The notes under the pieces are model-generated. The model worked only from the letters and a program-made list of their open reading frames with translations, did not search any database and was not told the DNA's origin. From contig JACPAV010000002.1 in assembly GCA_016180645.1 (NCBI GenBank), positions 305,729 through 369,728 of the forward strand: 64,000 nucleotides of DNA. Reading direction: 5' to 3'. This DNA comes from Nitrospirota bacterium (GTDB lineage Bacteria; JACPQY01). Of this stretch, positions 54,145-63,209 are shown one piece after another (within the stretch, counting starts at the first letter, position 1; every line of letters begins with the position of its first letter). A program made the translations under genes and the position numbers.

Positions 54145-56343
54145 ATGGGGAGCCGCTTCACCCGATTGGCCGTCGCCCTTCTCATCTTCTCTTGCGACAG
54201 CCCAAAGCCTTGGGACGGAACCTTTCCCGAGCCTGTCGCCCGGCCTGAACACCCAAGGCCCGATTTCCGGCGCAACACCTTCATCAACCTGAACACGAAG
54301 TGGGATTTCGCGTACGACCCGGACGACCGCGGACTGCGCGAGGAATGGTTCAAACGCGAGGACGTTTGGACCCACAAGATTCAAGTGCCGTTCGCATGGG
54401 AGGCGCCCCTCTCGGGGCTCGTCCCGCCGCATGAAGGTCCGTACACGATTTTCGAGACACTCCAAGCCAAGACGTACCGAGGAGTGGGCTGGTACCGGCT
54501 CAAGCTTCCCGGCCGTTTACCGCAGACGAAGGGTCTCAACTGGCATCTGATCTTCGGCGCCGTCGATTTCAAGTCCACCGTCTGGATCAACGACAAGCAG
54601 GCAACCGAACACGAGGGCGGCTACGATCCGTTCTCGGTGAATCTGGCCGACTGGGCCGGTCCCAACGACGTTCCCGAAATCGTCCTTCGCGTCGAGGACT
54701 TCACCGAACTCAACGACTACGCCCAGCCCGTCGGCAAACAGGGCGGCGTCTGGTACACCCGCACGAGCGGCATCTGGCAGACGGTGTATCTGGAACAACG
54801 ACCGAAGTTCTATTTGGCCGGGCTGCGATTGAATACATACATGGGCGTGCAGGAGGTTGCCATCGAACCCCAATTCAGCGGCACGCCGCAGGGCGAATTC
54901 AAGCTGGATTCGACTGAAGAGCCGGGATCATTCAACCCCGGGGAGAGCACGGCATGTTGCTGGTGGGAAAACCCAAATCCCCACGTTCAAGAGATTGCAG
55001 TTCGGCTCACCGATGAACGTGGAACGCCCGACGTGGTCCACACATACTTCGGAAAACGGGACCTTCACATTCTGAGAACTCAAACAGAGACAAGGATGAA
55101 CGCGGCTTACTATCACGCGCCGATCGAATCCTCGGTGCTTGCGGTAAACCTCTACCCACGGTATCTCCGTTGCGTCCTCGACCAGTCCTACTACCCGGAT
55201 GGCATCTACACCGCGCCGAGCGTGGATCGAATCCGGGCCGATCTCGAACTCGCCAAGTCGTTCGGGTTCAACTGCATCCGGCTCCACATCAAGATGGATG
55301 AACCGATCAAATATCGAATTGCGGACGAACTGGGACTTTACGTCGTCTACGATATTCCCGCTCTCGATCTTCAAGCCGAGAACCTGCCGGGTTTCAAAGG
55401 CCGCGATTACTTCGAACACACGCTCCGCGCTGCCATCGAACGCGACGCCAACCATCCCAGCATCATCGCGTGGACCATCTTCAACGAAAACTGGGGGCTC
55501 CTCTCGAACGGCTCACTGACCAACCCCGTCCCGATGGGTGACAACCCGGAGATCCAGAAATGGGTGAAGGACATGGTCACCCTTGCGCGCTCCCTCGATC
55601 CCACGCGCCCCGTCGAAGACAACAGCGCGGGCGGAGTGACGCAACGTTTCGAACACATCGACACCGACCTCAATTCCTTCCACTACTATGGAAACGACAT
55701 GGCCAAGTTCAGAGAGTTTCTGCAAACCGAATCGGATGGGACCTACCCAGGCAGCCCCCGGAACTTCGTCGGCGGCGCCGTCCAGGATGGCGATCCCTGG
55801 TGGAACTCCGAATTCGCCAGTTTCAGCGCGCTGGGCGGAACCGAAGGGCCCGGGATCTATTGCGATCTTTTCGGCCTCCTCAATGAGATGCGACGCTTCC
55901 CCAAGCTCGTCGGTTACGTGCTCACGCAACTTACGGACGTGGAGTACGAACGAAACGGTCTCGTAAATTATGACCGCTCACCCAAACCGGATCTCTGCGC
56001 GAGATTCGGCGTCAGCCTGAAGGATGTCCTTGGCGAAGATTTCATCGCCTTCGACTGGCTGCCGAATCATGAGCTCGGGGCCGGCGCAACCATCCATGTC
56101 CCGCTTCGCTACTCCCACTGGTCCGGCTCCACCATCGAGCCGAGGAAGGTCCGTTTGAGTTGGGAGAACGCCGCTCCAGTGGAATGGACGCTGGCCTCCT
56201 ATGCGCCGTACGATGCCACCACCGTCGAGAGCCCCGATTTCATCACGCCCGCCGACCCCGGCGATCACACTCTGATCGCGGAGGTTTTCGACGCTCAAGG
56301 CAAGCGCACCTGCGCCAACCGGTTGACGGTCACGATCAGGTGA
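54145..56343 (+). CDS. Glycoside hydrolase family 2 lipoprotein
   Basis: 732 residues from ATG 54145. The leader LAVALLIFSC gives a lipobox. The sugar-binding jelly roll (WYRLKLPGRL, VWINDKQATEHEGGYDPF) precedes the immunoglobulin-like linker and a TIM barrel. FNENWG holds the acid/base Glu and WNSEFASFS the likely nucleophile Glu. The profile fits beta-galactosidase, glucuronidase or mannosidase; specificity cannot be read. It probably acts on the outer face of the envelope. The next gene follows 23 bases downstream with a GGAAGGAG site. Confidence 0.88.
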   Translation: MGSRFTRLAVALLIFSCDSPKPWDGTFPEPVARPEHPRPDFRRNTFINLNTKWDFAYDPDDRGLREEWFKREDVWTHKIQVPFAWEAPLSGLVPPHEGPYTIFETLQAKTYRGVGWYRLKLPGRLPQTKGLNWHLIFGAVDFKSTVWINDKQATEHEGGYDPFSVNLADWAGPNDVPEIVLRVEDFTELNDYAQPVGKQGGVWYTRTSGIWQTVYLEQRPKFYLAGLRLNTYMGVQEVAIEPQFSGTPQGEFKLDSTEEPGSFNPGESTACCWWENPNPHVQEIAVRLTDERGTPDVVHTYFGKRDLHILRTQTETRMNAAYYHAPIESSVLAVNLYPRYLRCVLDQSYYPDGIYTAPSVDRIRADLELAKSFGFNCIRLHIKMDEPIKYRIADELGLYVVYDIPALDLQAENLPGFKGRDYFEHTLRAAIERDANHPSIIAWTIFNENWGLLSNGSLTNPVPMGDNPEIQKWVKDMVTLARSLDPTRPVEDNSAGGVTQRFEHIDTDLNSFHYYGNDMAKFREFLQTESDGTYPGSPRNFVGGAVQDGDPWWNSEFASFSALGGTEGPGIYCDLFGLLNEMRRFPKLVGYVLTQLTDVEYERNGLVNYDRSPKPDLCARFGVSLKDVLGEDFIAFDWLPNHELGAGATIHVPLRYSHWSGSTIEPRKVRLSWENAAPVEWTLASYAPYDATTVESPDFITPADPGDHTLIAEVFDAQGKRTCANRLTVTIR

Positions 56344-56366
56344 GTCCTCCGACCGGAAGGAGTAAC

Positions 56367-58358
56367 ATGCCCGCCATGGCACGAGTCCGGCGATACCTCC
56401 CGTGGCTGATCGGACTCTTCTGGCTCGCCTTCTACCTCACTTACCCTTACCGGGAACTGGTGGACGACTCCCAGCATAGGGGGATCCTGGAAAACCGCTA
56501 CTTCGCTATTTTCGATGAACTGAAGTACTCCCGGCCCCTTCACGCGCTCCTCCTGCACGCCCAGGGCCATTTCTTGAGCAAAGCGATGGACAAGGCAATG
56601 CTCGTTTCGATGATTCTCCACCTGCTGATCGCCTTGATCGCGTGGCGTGTTGTTATTCCACGAATGCCCGAACGAATGCACTCCTGGGCAAGATTCGGCC
56701 TCACGGCTTTCATGCTTCATCCCATCGCGCTGCAAACCACCGTCCATGTTTCACAGCGCGTCGAACTGCTGGGCACGTTCTTCGTGGCTCTTTCCCTGGC
56801 CGTCTTCTTTCGCGCTCGGTCACGGACAACTCCCCTTCCATCCTCGGCTCCTCCTACTCACCACTCACCACTCACCACTCACCACTTCTTCTGGCTCACC
56901 CTCTGCGCCCTCGGCGCCCTGGCCTCGAAGGAAAATTACGTACTCATCCCCTTCGCACTGACGCTGGCGCTCGCCATCCGGGCAAAATCCAACGCGGGAG
57001 CGATCGCCGCAGGCGTCATGGTCGCCTTCATAGTCCTCGGCTCCTATTTGAACACCTTTTCGCATGAGGAAATCCGGAGTGAAGACAATTACAGCCGCAG
57101 CCGGGCCTTCAGGCAGGCGGTCCTCGATGGTCGCGAGGTCACGAACGAGGAGTCCATCTTCCTCCCGCTGCGATCACCGGTGGAAAACCTGAAACTCCAG
57201 GTAGCATTGGTACCTCTCATCCTGAGAATCGTGTTCGTGCCCTTCGGACTCACCAAGGACTACGGCCACTTCCCCTACGGCCGCCAGACCTATTCCCCCG
57301 ACCTCCCATGGCTTTGGATCGGGCTCGCGATCCTGATCGGCATCACCGCGCTCATTTTTGTGAAACGCAAAGCGGCGACCTTCGAACAATGGGTCCTCAT
57401 CCTGTCGCCCGCCGTTCTCTACAGCGCGTACGTCGTCTTCGTGGTCTACGATCCGCTCTTCCTCTACCGGCTCTATGGAGTCTCTTTTCTCACCTTCGTG
57501 GTGGCCCTCCCCACACTGGCCGGCATCCTTGTGGACGTGAAGAAGATCGGCCTGGAACGCGCCGAAAAGATTGCCGCGGGCCTGGCAGGAATCTGTGTCC
57601 TGGGCGGGGTTGTTCGTTTTTATGAGATGAAAAACCCGATCGCGGAGACCGCCATCGACCTGAGACGTCGGCCGGACAATTTCCGGCTGTACGTTTCCCA
57701 TATGCGCAAACTCGTGGAATCGGGAAAACGTCCCGTCGATTGCGGAGCCGAACTGGCCCCCGCGCTGAAGTATGCCCCGAGCAGTTCGCACGTCTATGTC
57801 CAGTGGGCGTGGTGCCTGAAACAACAGGGCAAGATTGAGGAAGCGCAGACCTATGCCATGAAGTCGCTCGAGCAGCAGACCGGATTCATCGAAGCCCAAA
57901 CCGCGCTCGGATATCTCTCCGAACCTCCCTTCCCCAAGATCGACATCGATCGGGTCCACCCCATGAACAAGGCATATCTGGCGCCGACTCCGATTCAAGA
58001 TGCGGCCGGAGCGCCCCGTCCGCAGAGTCCACCGCCCGGGGATGGACGAAGCACGTTCTGGTCCCCCAGTCCTCCTACCGGTCAGGGAGTCACTTCGGGC
58101 GCAGCGCGCCCGCTCGATGAACAATCAAAGATGTTCATCGACCTCTACGAACAGGGTCTCACGCGGGATCCAGGCAACATGAAGATTCGGGAAAAGTACG
58201 CGGAGTTCCTGGCCGGTCGCGGCGATTGGAGCAAGGCGCTGGAGCACTACAGAATTCTTCTCGACAAGGACCCCACGAATGCCGACCTGAAGAAAAGAGT
58301 GCAGGAAGCGGAACTTCGGGCCGGATCGCCCGCTTCCGGAACCGCGCCGTCCAAGTAA
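56367..58358 (+). CDS. Polytopic membrane protein, tandem paralogue A
   Basis: 663 residues from ATG 56367 preceded by GGAAGGAG. About ten membrane helices start with WLIGLFWLAFYLTYPYRELVDDSQHRGI. An Asp-Asp in the first loop and HPIALQTTVHVSQRVELL resemble GT-C glycosyltransferases. Two soluble TPR-like segments form the C-terminus (WAWCLKQQGKIEEAQTYAMK; YAEFLAGRGDWSKALEHYR). Loop 150-165 encodes THHSPLTTHHF from a simple DNA repeat. The neighbouring gene at 58362 is a clear paralogue of roughly the same length. Confidence 0.75.
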   Translation: MPAMARVRRYLPWLIGLFWLAFYLTYPYRELVDDSQHRGILENRYFAIFDELKYSRPLHALLLHAQGHFLSKAMDKAMLVSMILHLLIALIAWRVVIPRMPERMHSWARFGLTAFMLHPIALQTTVHVSQRVELLGTFFVALSLAVFFRARSRTTPLPSSAPPTHHSPLTTHHFFWLTLCALGALASKENYVLIPFALTLALAIRAKSNAGAIAAGVMVAFIVLGSYLNTFSHEEIRSEDNYSRSRAFRQAVLDGREVTNEESIFLPLRSPVENLKLQVALVPLILRIVFVPFGLTKDYGHFPYGRQTYSPDLPWLWIGLAILIGITALIFVKRKAATFEQWVLILSPAVLYSAYVVFVVYDPLFLYRLYGVSFLTFVVALPTLAGILVDVKKIGLERAEKIAAGLAGICVLGGVVRFYEMKNPIAETAIDLRRRPDNFRLYVSHMRKLVESGKRPVDCGAELAPALKYAPSSSHVYVQWAWCLKQQGKIEEAQTYAMKSLEQQTGFIEAQTALGYLSEPPFPKIDIDRVHPMNKAYLAPTPIQDAAGAPRPQSPPPGDGRSTFWSPSPPTGQGVTSGAARPLDEQSKMFIDLYEQGLTRDPGNMKIREKYAEFLAGRGDWSKALEHYRILLDKDPTNADLKKRVQEAELRAGSPASGTAPSK

Positions 58359-58361
58359 CGC

Positions 58362-60137
58362 GTGGCCGCACCCTCCGCAAAGTTTTCAGAAGCCATCCTG
58401 GCCTCTGGTCACAGCTCCGGGTACAGGCCTTCCGTGGCCGAACGCCTCCGACGATACTGTCCCTGGTCGGTTGCGGCTTTCTGGCTCCTTTTCTACCTCG
58501 CGCATCCTTATCGGATTCTCGTCGACGACACGACCTACCGCGGGATTCTGGAGAACAAGTTCTTCCACTACCACATCGAGCAACGCTACTCGCGCCTCCT
58601 GCACGACGGGCTGCTGTATCTCCAGGGATTCCTCTTCGAGCCGTCCATGCAAAAGGCGATGTTCGTGGCGATTCTCCTGCATCTGCTGACGGGATGGATC
58701 ACGTGGAGAAGGGTGATCCCGGCGCTCCCCTCACGGAGCCAGGTCCCTGCGCTCATGGGCCTCGTCGCCTTCCTTCTCCATCCGGTCTCGATGCAAACAG
58801 TGGTTCATGTGTCCCAGAGCGGCGAAGTCCTCGGCGGCGTCTTTCTGGCTCTCTCGCTGGCTGTCTTCTTCCGAGCTCATTCTTCCGATCCTTTGCCTCT
58901 CACCTCTCGCCTCTCGCCTCTCGCCCCGCTCTTTCTCGCCCTTTGCGGCCTTGCCGCCCTGATGTCGAAGGAATCTTACGCGGTAGTGCCGTTCACTCTC
59001 GCGGTCCTCATGGCGTTGAAGACAAAATCGATGCCGTCCACCCTCGCCGCGCTCGCGCTGCTCTCGGCCATCCTCTTCGGGGCGTGGGCCAATTCCTACT
59101 CCCGGCCTCTGATCCAGAACGTCCGGAACTACGAGCGCAGCCGGGCCTTTCATCAGGCCGTTGAACAAGGCCGGGAGATATCGAACGACGACTCGATCTT
59201 CCTCCCTCTCCGAACAAAATCGGAGAACTTGAAGCTGCAAACTGCCCTCGTCCCGAAGCTCCTCCAAATTGTGTTTGTTCCATTCGGACTCGTAAAAGAC
59301 TACGGAAACTTCCCTCTGGGCAAGGAGACGTACAATTTCTCGAAATCATGGCCATGGACTGGAGTCGGCGGCGCGATCCTTCTCGGCGCAGTAATCCTCG
59401 GCTTGGGTCTGCGAATCCGCGTTGGATTGAACGGGCTGGCGCTCCTGGCGCTGCCGGCAATCCACTACGCAGTCTATTGGGTGTTCCCCGTCTACGACCC
59501 CCTGGTTCTCTATCGTCTGTACGGCGTTGTTTATCTCACCTTCGTGGTGGCCCTACCCGCTCTGGTCAGCGCCAAGGAAATCTCACCTCCACAATCATCC
59601 TTACCCCTCAAGGGAGAGGCTCGAAGAAAATCTCCCTCCCCCCCGGAGGGGGATGGCATGGGCGGGGGGGGGAAGCGTATCTTGATCGCTTGTTGCTCAA
59701 TAGTCGTCCTCGGCGGCTTCGTCCGTTTCTGGGAGATGAAAGACCCCATTCGGGAAACCGCTCTCGAACTCAAGCGCGCACCGACAAGCTACCGCGTGTA
59801 CGCTTTTCACATGCAAGAGCTCATCAAAAAGGACCTGCCGGTGGACTGCACCGCCCTGCTCGGACCTGCGCTCACATTGGCCCCGAGCACAGCGCTGGTT
59901 CACATCGAGTGGGCCTGGTGCCTCTGGGAGCAGGGGCAGAAGGACGAGGCCCGGACCCATGCGCAGAAAGCGCTCGAGCAGGAAGCCGTCCCCCAGAATA
60001 TTCCGTTGCTGCTCGACTATCTCGTCGGACCGGACGGGACTCAATTTGATCTGAAGAAGATCCACCCTTTCAATGTGAAGTACCTCCCCTTCAAAGACCA
60101 AGAGCCCGCGCTTCGGATCATTCCGGACGAAAACTGA
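58362..60137 (+). CDS. Polytopic membrane protein, tandem paralogue B
   Basis: 591 residues from GTG 58362, or about 567 from GTG 58434, which better matches the paralogue's N-terminus. It shares FWLLFYLAHPYRILVDDTTY, HPVSMQTVVHVSQ.., VFVPFGLVKDYG and YDPLVLYRLYGV with gene A. It lacks the second TPR-like segment. Between two membrane helices (about 408-437) there is an extra Ser/Pro/Gly stretch created by a palindromic DNA repeat that kept the frame. Function as for A. Confidence 0.75.
   Translation: MAAPSAKFSEAILASGHSSGYRPSVAERLRRYCPWSVAAFWLLFYLAHPYRILVDDTTYRGILENKFFHYHIEQRYSRLLHDGLLYLQGFLFEPSMQKAMFVAILLHLLTGWITWRRVIPALPSRSQVPALMGLVAFLLHPVSMQTVVHVSQSGEVLGGVFLALSLAVFFRAHSSDPLPLTSRLSPLAPLFLALCGLAALMSKESYAVVPFTLAVLMALKTKSMPSTLAALALLSAILFGAWANSYSRPLIQNVRNYERSRAFHQAVEQGREISNDDSIFLPLRTKSENLKLQTALVPKLLQIVFVPFGLVKDYGNFPLGKETYNFSKSWPWTGVGGAILLGAVILGLGLRIRVGLNGLALLALPAIHYAVYWVFPVYDPLVLYRLYGVVYLTFVVALPALVSAKEISPPQSSLPLKGEARRKSPSPPEGDGMGGGGKRILIACCSIVVLGGFVRFWEMKDPIRETALELKRAPTSYRVYAFHMQELIKKDLPVDCTALLGPALTLAPSTALVHIEWAWCLWEQGQKDEARTHAQKALEQEAVPQNIPLLLDYLVGPDGTQFDLKKIHPFNVKYLPFKDQEPALRIIPDEN
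59583..59676 (+). repeat. Palindromic repeat, in-frame copy inside paralogue B
   Basis: The blocks CATCCTTACCCCTCAAGGGA and CTCCCTCCCCCCCGGAGGGG form two hairpins with a GGATGG.. right end, the same layout as the intergenic copy at 61240-61350. The open frame continues through it, and the paralogue A has no equivalent. Confidence 0.65.
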
Positions 60138-61149
60138 ACTTCTGCGACCAAGGCACGAGCCTCTTCATCTCACCCACAGCCGCCGGGTTCGTGGCTCGCA
60201 CCGGGAATTCCTTGGCCGCATCAAAGAAGAAGTCGTCGTACTCGCGCTTGGGGAAACTGACAAATCTCAGGAGGTAGGCATCGCCCCCTCCGCTTTGCTT
60301 CGGGGACGACGAATGGAGCGGTGATCCGGGCGTCGCGTCGCCCTCCTTCTTCTCGTACCGTCCGGCCAGGAACGAATCGGGGAATTCCAAAAGATCGGGC
60401 AGAAGCATTCCGGAGACGGCATCTTTGAGATGAGTGTCGATCAAGCCCTCCACCCAACGGATCGAGTCTTGTTGCTGTGACCACCGCTGTTGGGCCAAGG
60501 CCCCTGCCGCGGCCTGCGGGGCCCCCTGGGGTGCGGCCGGCGGAGGGGGAATACGTCGCGGGTCCTTGCGATCGAAGGGCTCCCACCCTCCCGTCTTCGA
60601 GACTCTCGCCCAACGAGGTTCTCCGCCGGTCCGCTCTTTCGCCCATTCGTTGAATTTCCCGGGATTGGCTTTCACTCGATCCAGCCAGCCCTGCGCCTCG
60701 GAACGCGCATACGCCTGGATCTCCCGGTTCTGTCTCACAATATCGTAGGGGAGAACCCGGTTGACGTAAACCGGCAGGATGTAGTCTTTCAAATACGCTT
60801 CCCGGTTCTCCCCAAACACCTGTTTGATCCGGGCGAGCACATCGGGCATGAACGTGCTCTCGTCTATGCGTTTCGCCTCGCCTTCGAGAACCTCCTGTGT
60901 CACGGGTTGACCGTATTTCTTCATGATGGCCGCTCCCACGCAGGGCTTGAGCAGGTGAGACAGCACGATGCCCGGCTCCACGATCCGGCCCTCCTCGGTG
61001 ATTTTCAGAACCGCCTGGCGGTAAGTCAGATCCTGTTCGGTGATCTTGCAGTCTCCCGCCTCGGCCACAAGAAGAGGGATTTTCTTCCGATTACACGTGG
61101 TGGACGTGAGAATCAGAACCAGGAATGCGAGAAGGGCGGGTTTTTTCAC
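60118..61149 (-). CDS. Lipoprotein resembling a SurA/parvulin N-terminal chaperone domain
   Basis: 343 residues. The leader LLAFLVLILTSTTC is probably cleaved before Cys19. The helical region (VAEAGDCKITEQDLTYRQAV .. AKRIDESTFMPDVL) is arranged like a SurA N-domain. A Pro/Ala/Gln linker (RIPPPPAAPQGAPQAAAGAL) follows, then a beta segment ending LLRFVSFPKREYDDFFF. A parvulin core with its conserved His is not obvious. It overlaps the convergent gene B by 20 bp. Part of it (SSSPKQSGGG) comes from the CGTCCCCGAAGC repeat. Confidence 0.55.
   Translation of the reverse strand: MKKPALLAFLVLILTSTTCNRKKIPLLVAEAGDCKITEQDLTYRQAVLKITEEGRIVEPGIVLSHLLKPCVGAAIMKKYGQPVTQEVLEGEAKRIDESTFMPDVLARIKQVFGENREAYLKDYILPVYVNRVLPYDIVRQNREIQAYARSEAQGWLDRVKANPGKFNEWAKERTGGEPRWARVSKTGGWEPFDRKDPRRIPPPPAAPQGAPQAAAGALAQQRWSQQQDSIRWVEGLIDTHLKDAVSGMLLPDLLEFPDSFLAGRYEKKEGDATPGSPLHSSSPKQSGGGDAYLLRFVSFPKREYDDFFFDAAKEFPVRATNPAAVGEMKRLVPWSQKFSFRPE
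60285..60310 (-). repeat. CGTCCCCGAAGCAAAGC repeat, in-frame copy
   Basis: Minus-strand reading CGTCCCCGAAGCAAAGCGGA followed by GGGGGC. It is the third copy, after 39995 and 50286, and lies in the coding sequence of the SurA-like lipoprotein without breaking it. Confidence 0.65.
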
Positions 61150-61239
61150 AGAGACAAGCTTTCAGTTCGAGGATCCCGTCCGGAAGCGGTCCATGGATCA
61201 ATTCTATGAGCGACCACAACCGAAGCAAAGGTAAGCGTT

Positions 61240-61350
61240 CACCCCCACCCCCACCCTCCCCCGTCGAGGGGGAGGAGAAAAGAGAGTAAGGCGCACTTCT
61301 TGTTGTCCCTTCCCCCCTTGAGGGGGAAGGTGAGGATGGGGGGTGCTGAA
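61240..61350. repeat. Palindromic double-hairpin repeat, intergenic copy
   Basis: CCTCCCCC-GTCGA-GGGGGAGG and CCTTCCCCC-CTTGA-GGGGGAAGG are two strong hairpins between CACCCCCACCC and GATGGGGGG ends. It lies upstream of gdhA, and a diverged relative is embedded in gene B at 59583. Confidence 0.75.
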
Positions 61351-61411
61351 CGGATACAAGTAAAGTTCGACCGCGGCTTGCGAAATACGGGGGTCATGAT
61401 AGGAAGCTCAC

Positions 61412-62641
61412 GTGGGTCATTTCGAACATACGGTCTATTACTTCCGGCGGGCGGCAAAGATCATGGATCTCTCTGAGCGGATCCAGAAGCTACTCGTCAC
61501 TCCCCGGAGAGAGGTGCGGGTGGAGATCCCCATCGAGATGGACAACGGAGAACTGGGACACTTTATCGGATTCCGAATCCAGCATAACAGCGACCGAGGA
61601 CCGATGAAGGGCGGTCTCCGGTATCATTTCCAGGTCGACGACGATGAAGTGAGGTCCCTCGCCAGCCTCATGACGTGGAAGACCGCCGTGGTCGATCTCC
61701 CATTCGGGGGCGCGAAAGGGGGAATCGCCTGTGACCCTTCCAAGCTTTCCTCACACGAACTCGAAAGTCTTACGCGCGGCTTGATTGATCGCATTCACGA
61801 GTTGATCGGCCCCACGATAGACGTTCCCGCACCGGATGTCGGCACGAACGCGCAGGTGATGGCCTGGATCATGGATCAATACTCCCGGTACGCCGGGTTT
61901 CATCCCGCGGTCGTGACGGGAAAGCCCGTGGACCTCTACGGCTCCGCCGGCCGGGAAGAGGCGACGGGGCGCGGCATCCTTTTCGTTTGCGATGAACTGC
62001 TGAGCGAGGCGGGGCGACGGATCCAGGATTGTACGTTCCTGGTCCAGGGATTCGGCAACGTGGGAGCGAACACGGCCAAACTCATCCACCGCATGGAGGG
62101 CAAGATCGTGGCGGTGGGCGACGTGAATGGGGGCATCCACAACTCAGCGGGGCTCGATATCCCGACCCTGATCGAGCACGTCCGAAAGGTTCATTCCATT
62201 CACGGATTCGAAGGCGGGCGGGCGGTGAGCAATGACGAGCTGCTTCGCCTCCCGTGCGATGTTCTCATTCCGGCCGCCCTCGGCGGCGTGATCACGCCCG
62301 ACGTTGCGCGGGACGTTCAGTGCAAGTTCATCGTCGAGGGCGCGAACGGGCCGACCACGCCCGAGGCAGACGAAATCCTGGACCGACGCGGCATTGTTGT
62401 CTGCCCGGATATTCTGGCCAACGCGGGCGGGGTGACTGTTTCCTATTTCGAGTGGGTCCAAAACATCCAGCAGTTCCGATGGGGCGAGGTGCAGGTCAAT
62501 ACGGAACTCGAAAAGGTCATGCGCAAGAGCTACAAGAGCGTGTCAAGGCTCGCCCGAGAGAAAAAGCTCGCGTTGCGAACTGCCGCGTTCATCATCGGCA
62601 TCGGTCGGGTCGGCCGCGCCCGTGTTCAACGGGGGTTGTGA
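61412..62641 (+). CDS. Glu/Leu/Phe/Val-family dehydrogenase (glutamate dehydrogenase)
   Basis: 409 residues from GTG 61412, which gives the usual N-terminal helix (FRRAAKIMDLSERIQKLL). Substrate-binding GPMKGGLRYH and the catalytic Lys/Asp region KTAVVDLPFGGAKGG are intact. NAD(P)-binding LVQGFGNVG and GVTVSYFEWVQN follow. The motif set matches hexameric glutamate dehydrogenases of about 415 residues. It interconverts 2-oxoglutarate with ammonia and glutamate. Its stop shares one base with the next start (TGATG). Confidence 0.92.
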   Translation: MGHFEHTVYYFRRAAKIMDLSERIQKLLVTPRREVRVEIPIEMDNGELGHFIGFRIQHNSDRGPMKGGLRYHFQVDDDEVRSLASLMTWKTAVVDLPFGGAKGGIACDPSKLSSHELESLTRGLIDRIHELIGPTIDVPAPDVGTNAQVMAWIMDQYSRYAGFHPAVVTGKPVDLYGSAGREEATGRGILFVCDELLSEAGRRIQDCTFLVQGFGNVGANTAKLIHRMEGKIVAVGDVNGGIHNSAGLDIPTLIEHVRKVHSIHGFEGGRAVSNDELLRLPCDVLIPAALGGVITPDVARDVQCKFIVEGANGPTTPEADEILDRRGIVVCPDILANAGGVTVSYFEWVQNIQQFRWGEVQVNTELEKVMRKSYKSVSRLAREKKLALRTAAFIIGIGRVGRARVQRGL

Positions 62642-63168
62642 TGCCTCCTTTCGACCCTCGGTCCATCCCCATGCTGGCCGGCCTCAACAAGCTTGAGATG
62701 GATGACCTCCTGACCTACTCCATCGGCCAATCGATTCCGGAGGGAACAACCATTTTCAAGGAAGGCGATCAAGCGGATGCTTTCTACATCCTCCTCAAGG
62801 GCGAAGTCGAATTTACGAAACGGACTCCCAGCGGCAAGGACGAGAGGATTGCAACCTTGCAGCCGCCCGCCGTTTTCGGGGAGACCGTGCTCTTCCTGAA
62901 CCCCATGACGCGGATCGCCACCGCCCGTACGGTCGCCGATATCGAGGTCCTCGCCTTCGACGTCAAGACGTTCATGCAGCGTCTCGAAAAAGGGGCCGTG
63001 GGGGCGTACAAGGTCATTCACTACTTGGCGAAGGTGATCGCCCATCGGCTGAAGGCGGTGGACGAGGAACTGGTCCGGCGCATCGGAACGGTCGGCGCCT
63101 CGGAGCGGAAACCTCTCGAAGAGTTCTCGAAGTTCAAGGACAAGTTGTTCGCCGAGTGGAATTTCTAG
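62641..63168 (+). CDS. Cyclic-nucleotide-binding domain protein
   Basis: 175 residues from ATG 62641, translationally coupled to gdh. The cNMP domain has EGTTIFKEGDQADAFYILLK, VFGETVLFLNPMTRIATARTV (phosphate-binding cassette) and a C-terminal helix. No helix-turn-helix DNA-binding domain follows, so it is a stand-alone sensor or interaction module. Because it is coupled to gdh it may regulate that enzyme or nitrogen metabolism; this is inference. Confidence 0.82.
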   Translation: MPPFDPRSIPMLAGLNKLEMDDLLTYSIGQSIPEGTTIFKEGDQADAFYILLKGEVEFTKRTPSGKDERIATLQPPAVFGETVLFLNPMTRIATARTVADIEVLAFDVKTFMQRLEKGAVGAYKVIHYLAKVIAHRLKAVDEELVRRIGTVGASERKPLEEFSKFKDKLFAEWNF

Positions 63169-63209
63169 GTTCTGCGGGAACAAACAAGTCAATATTCAAG
63201 ATTGACCCC

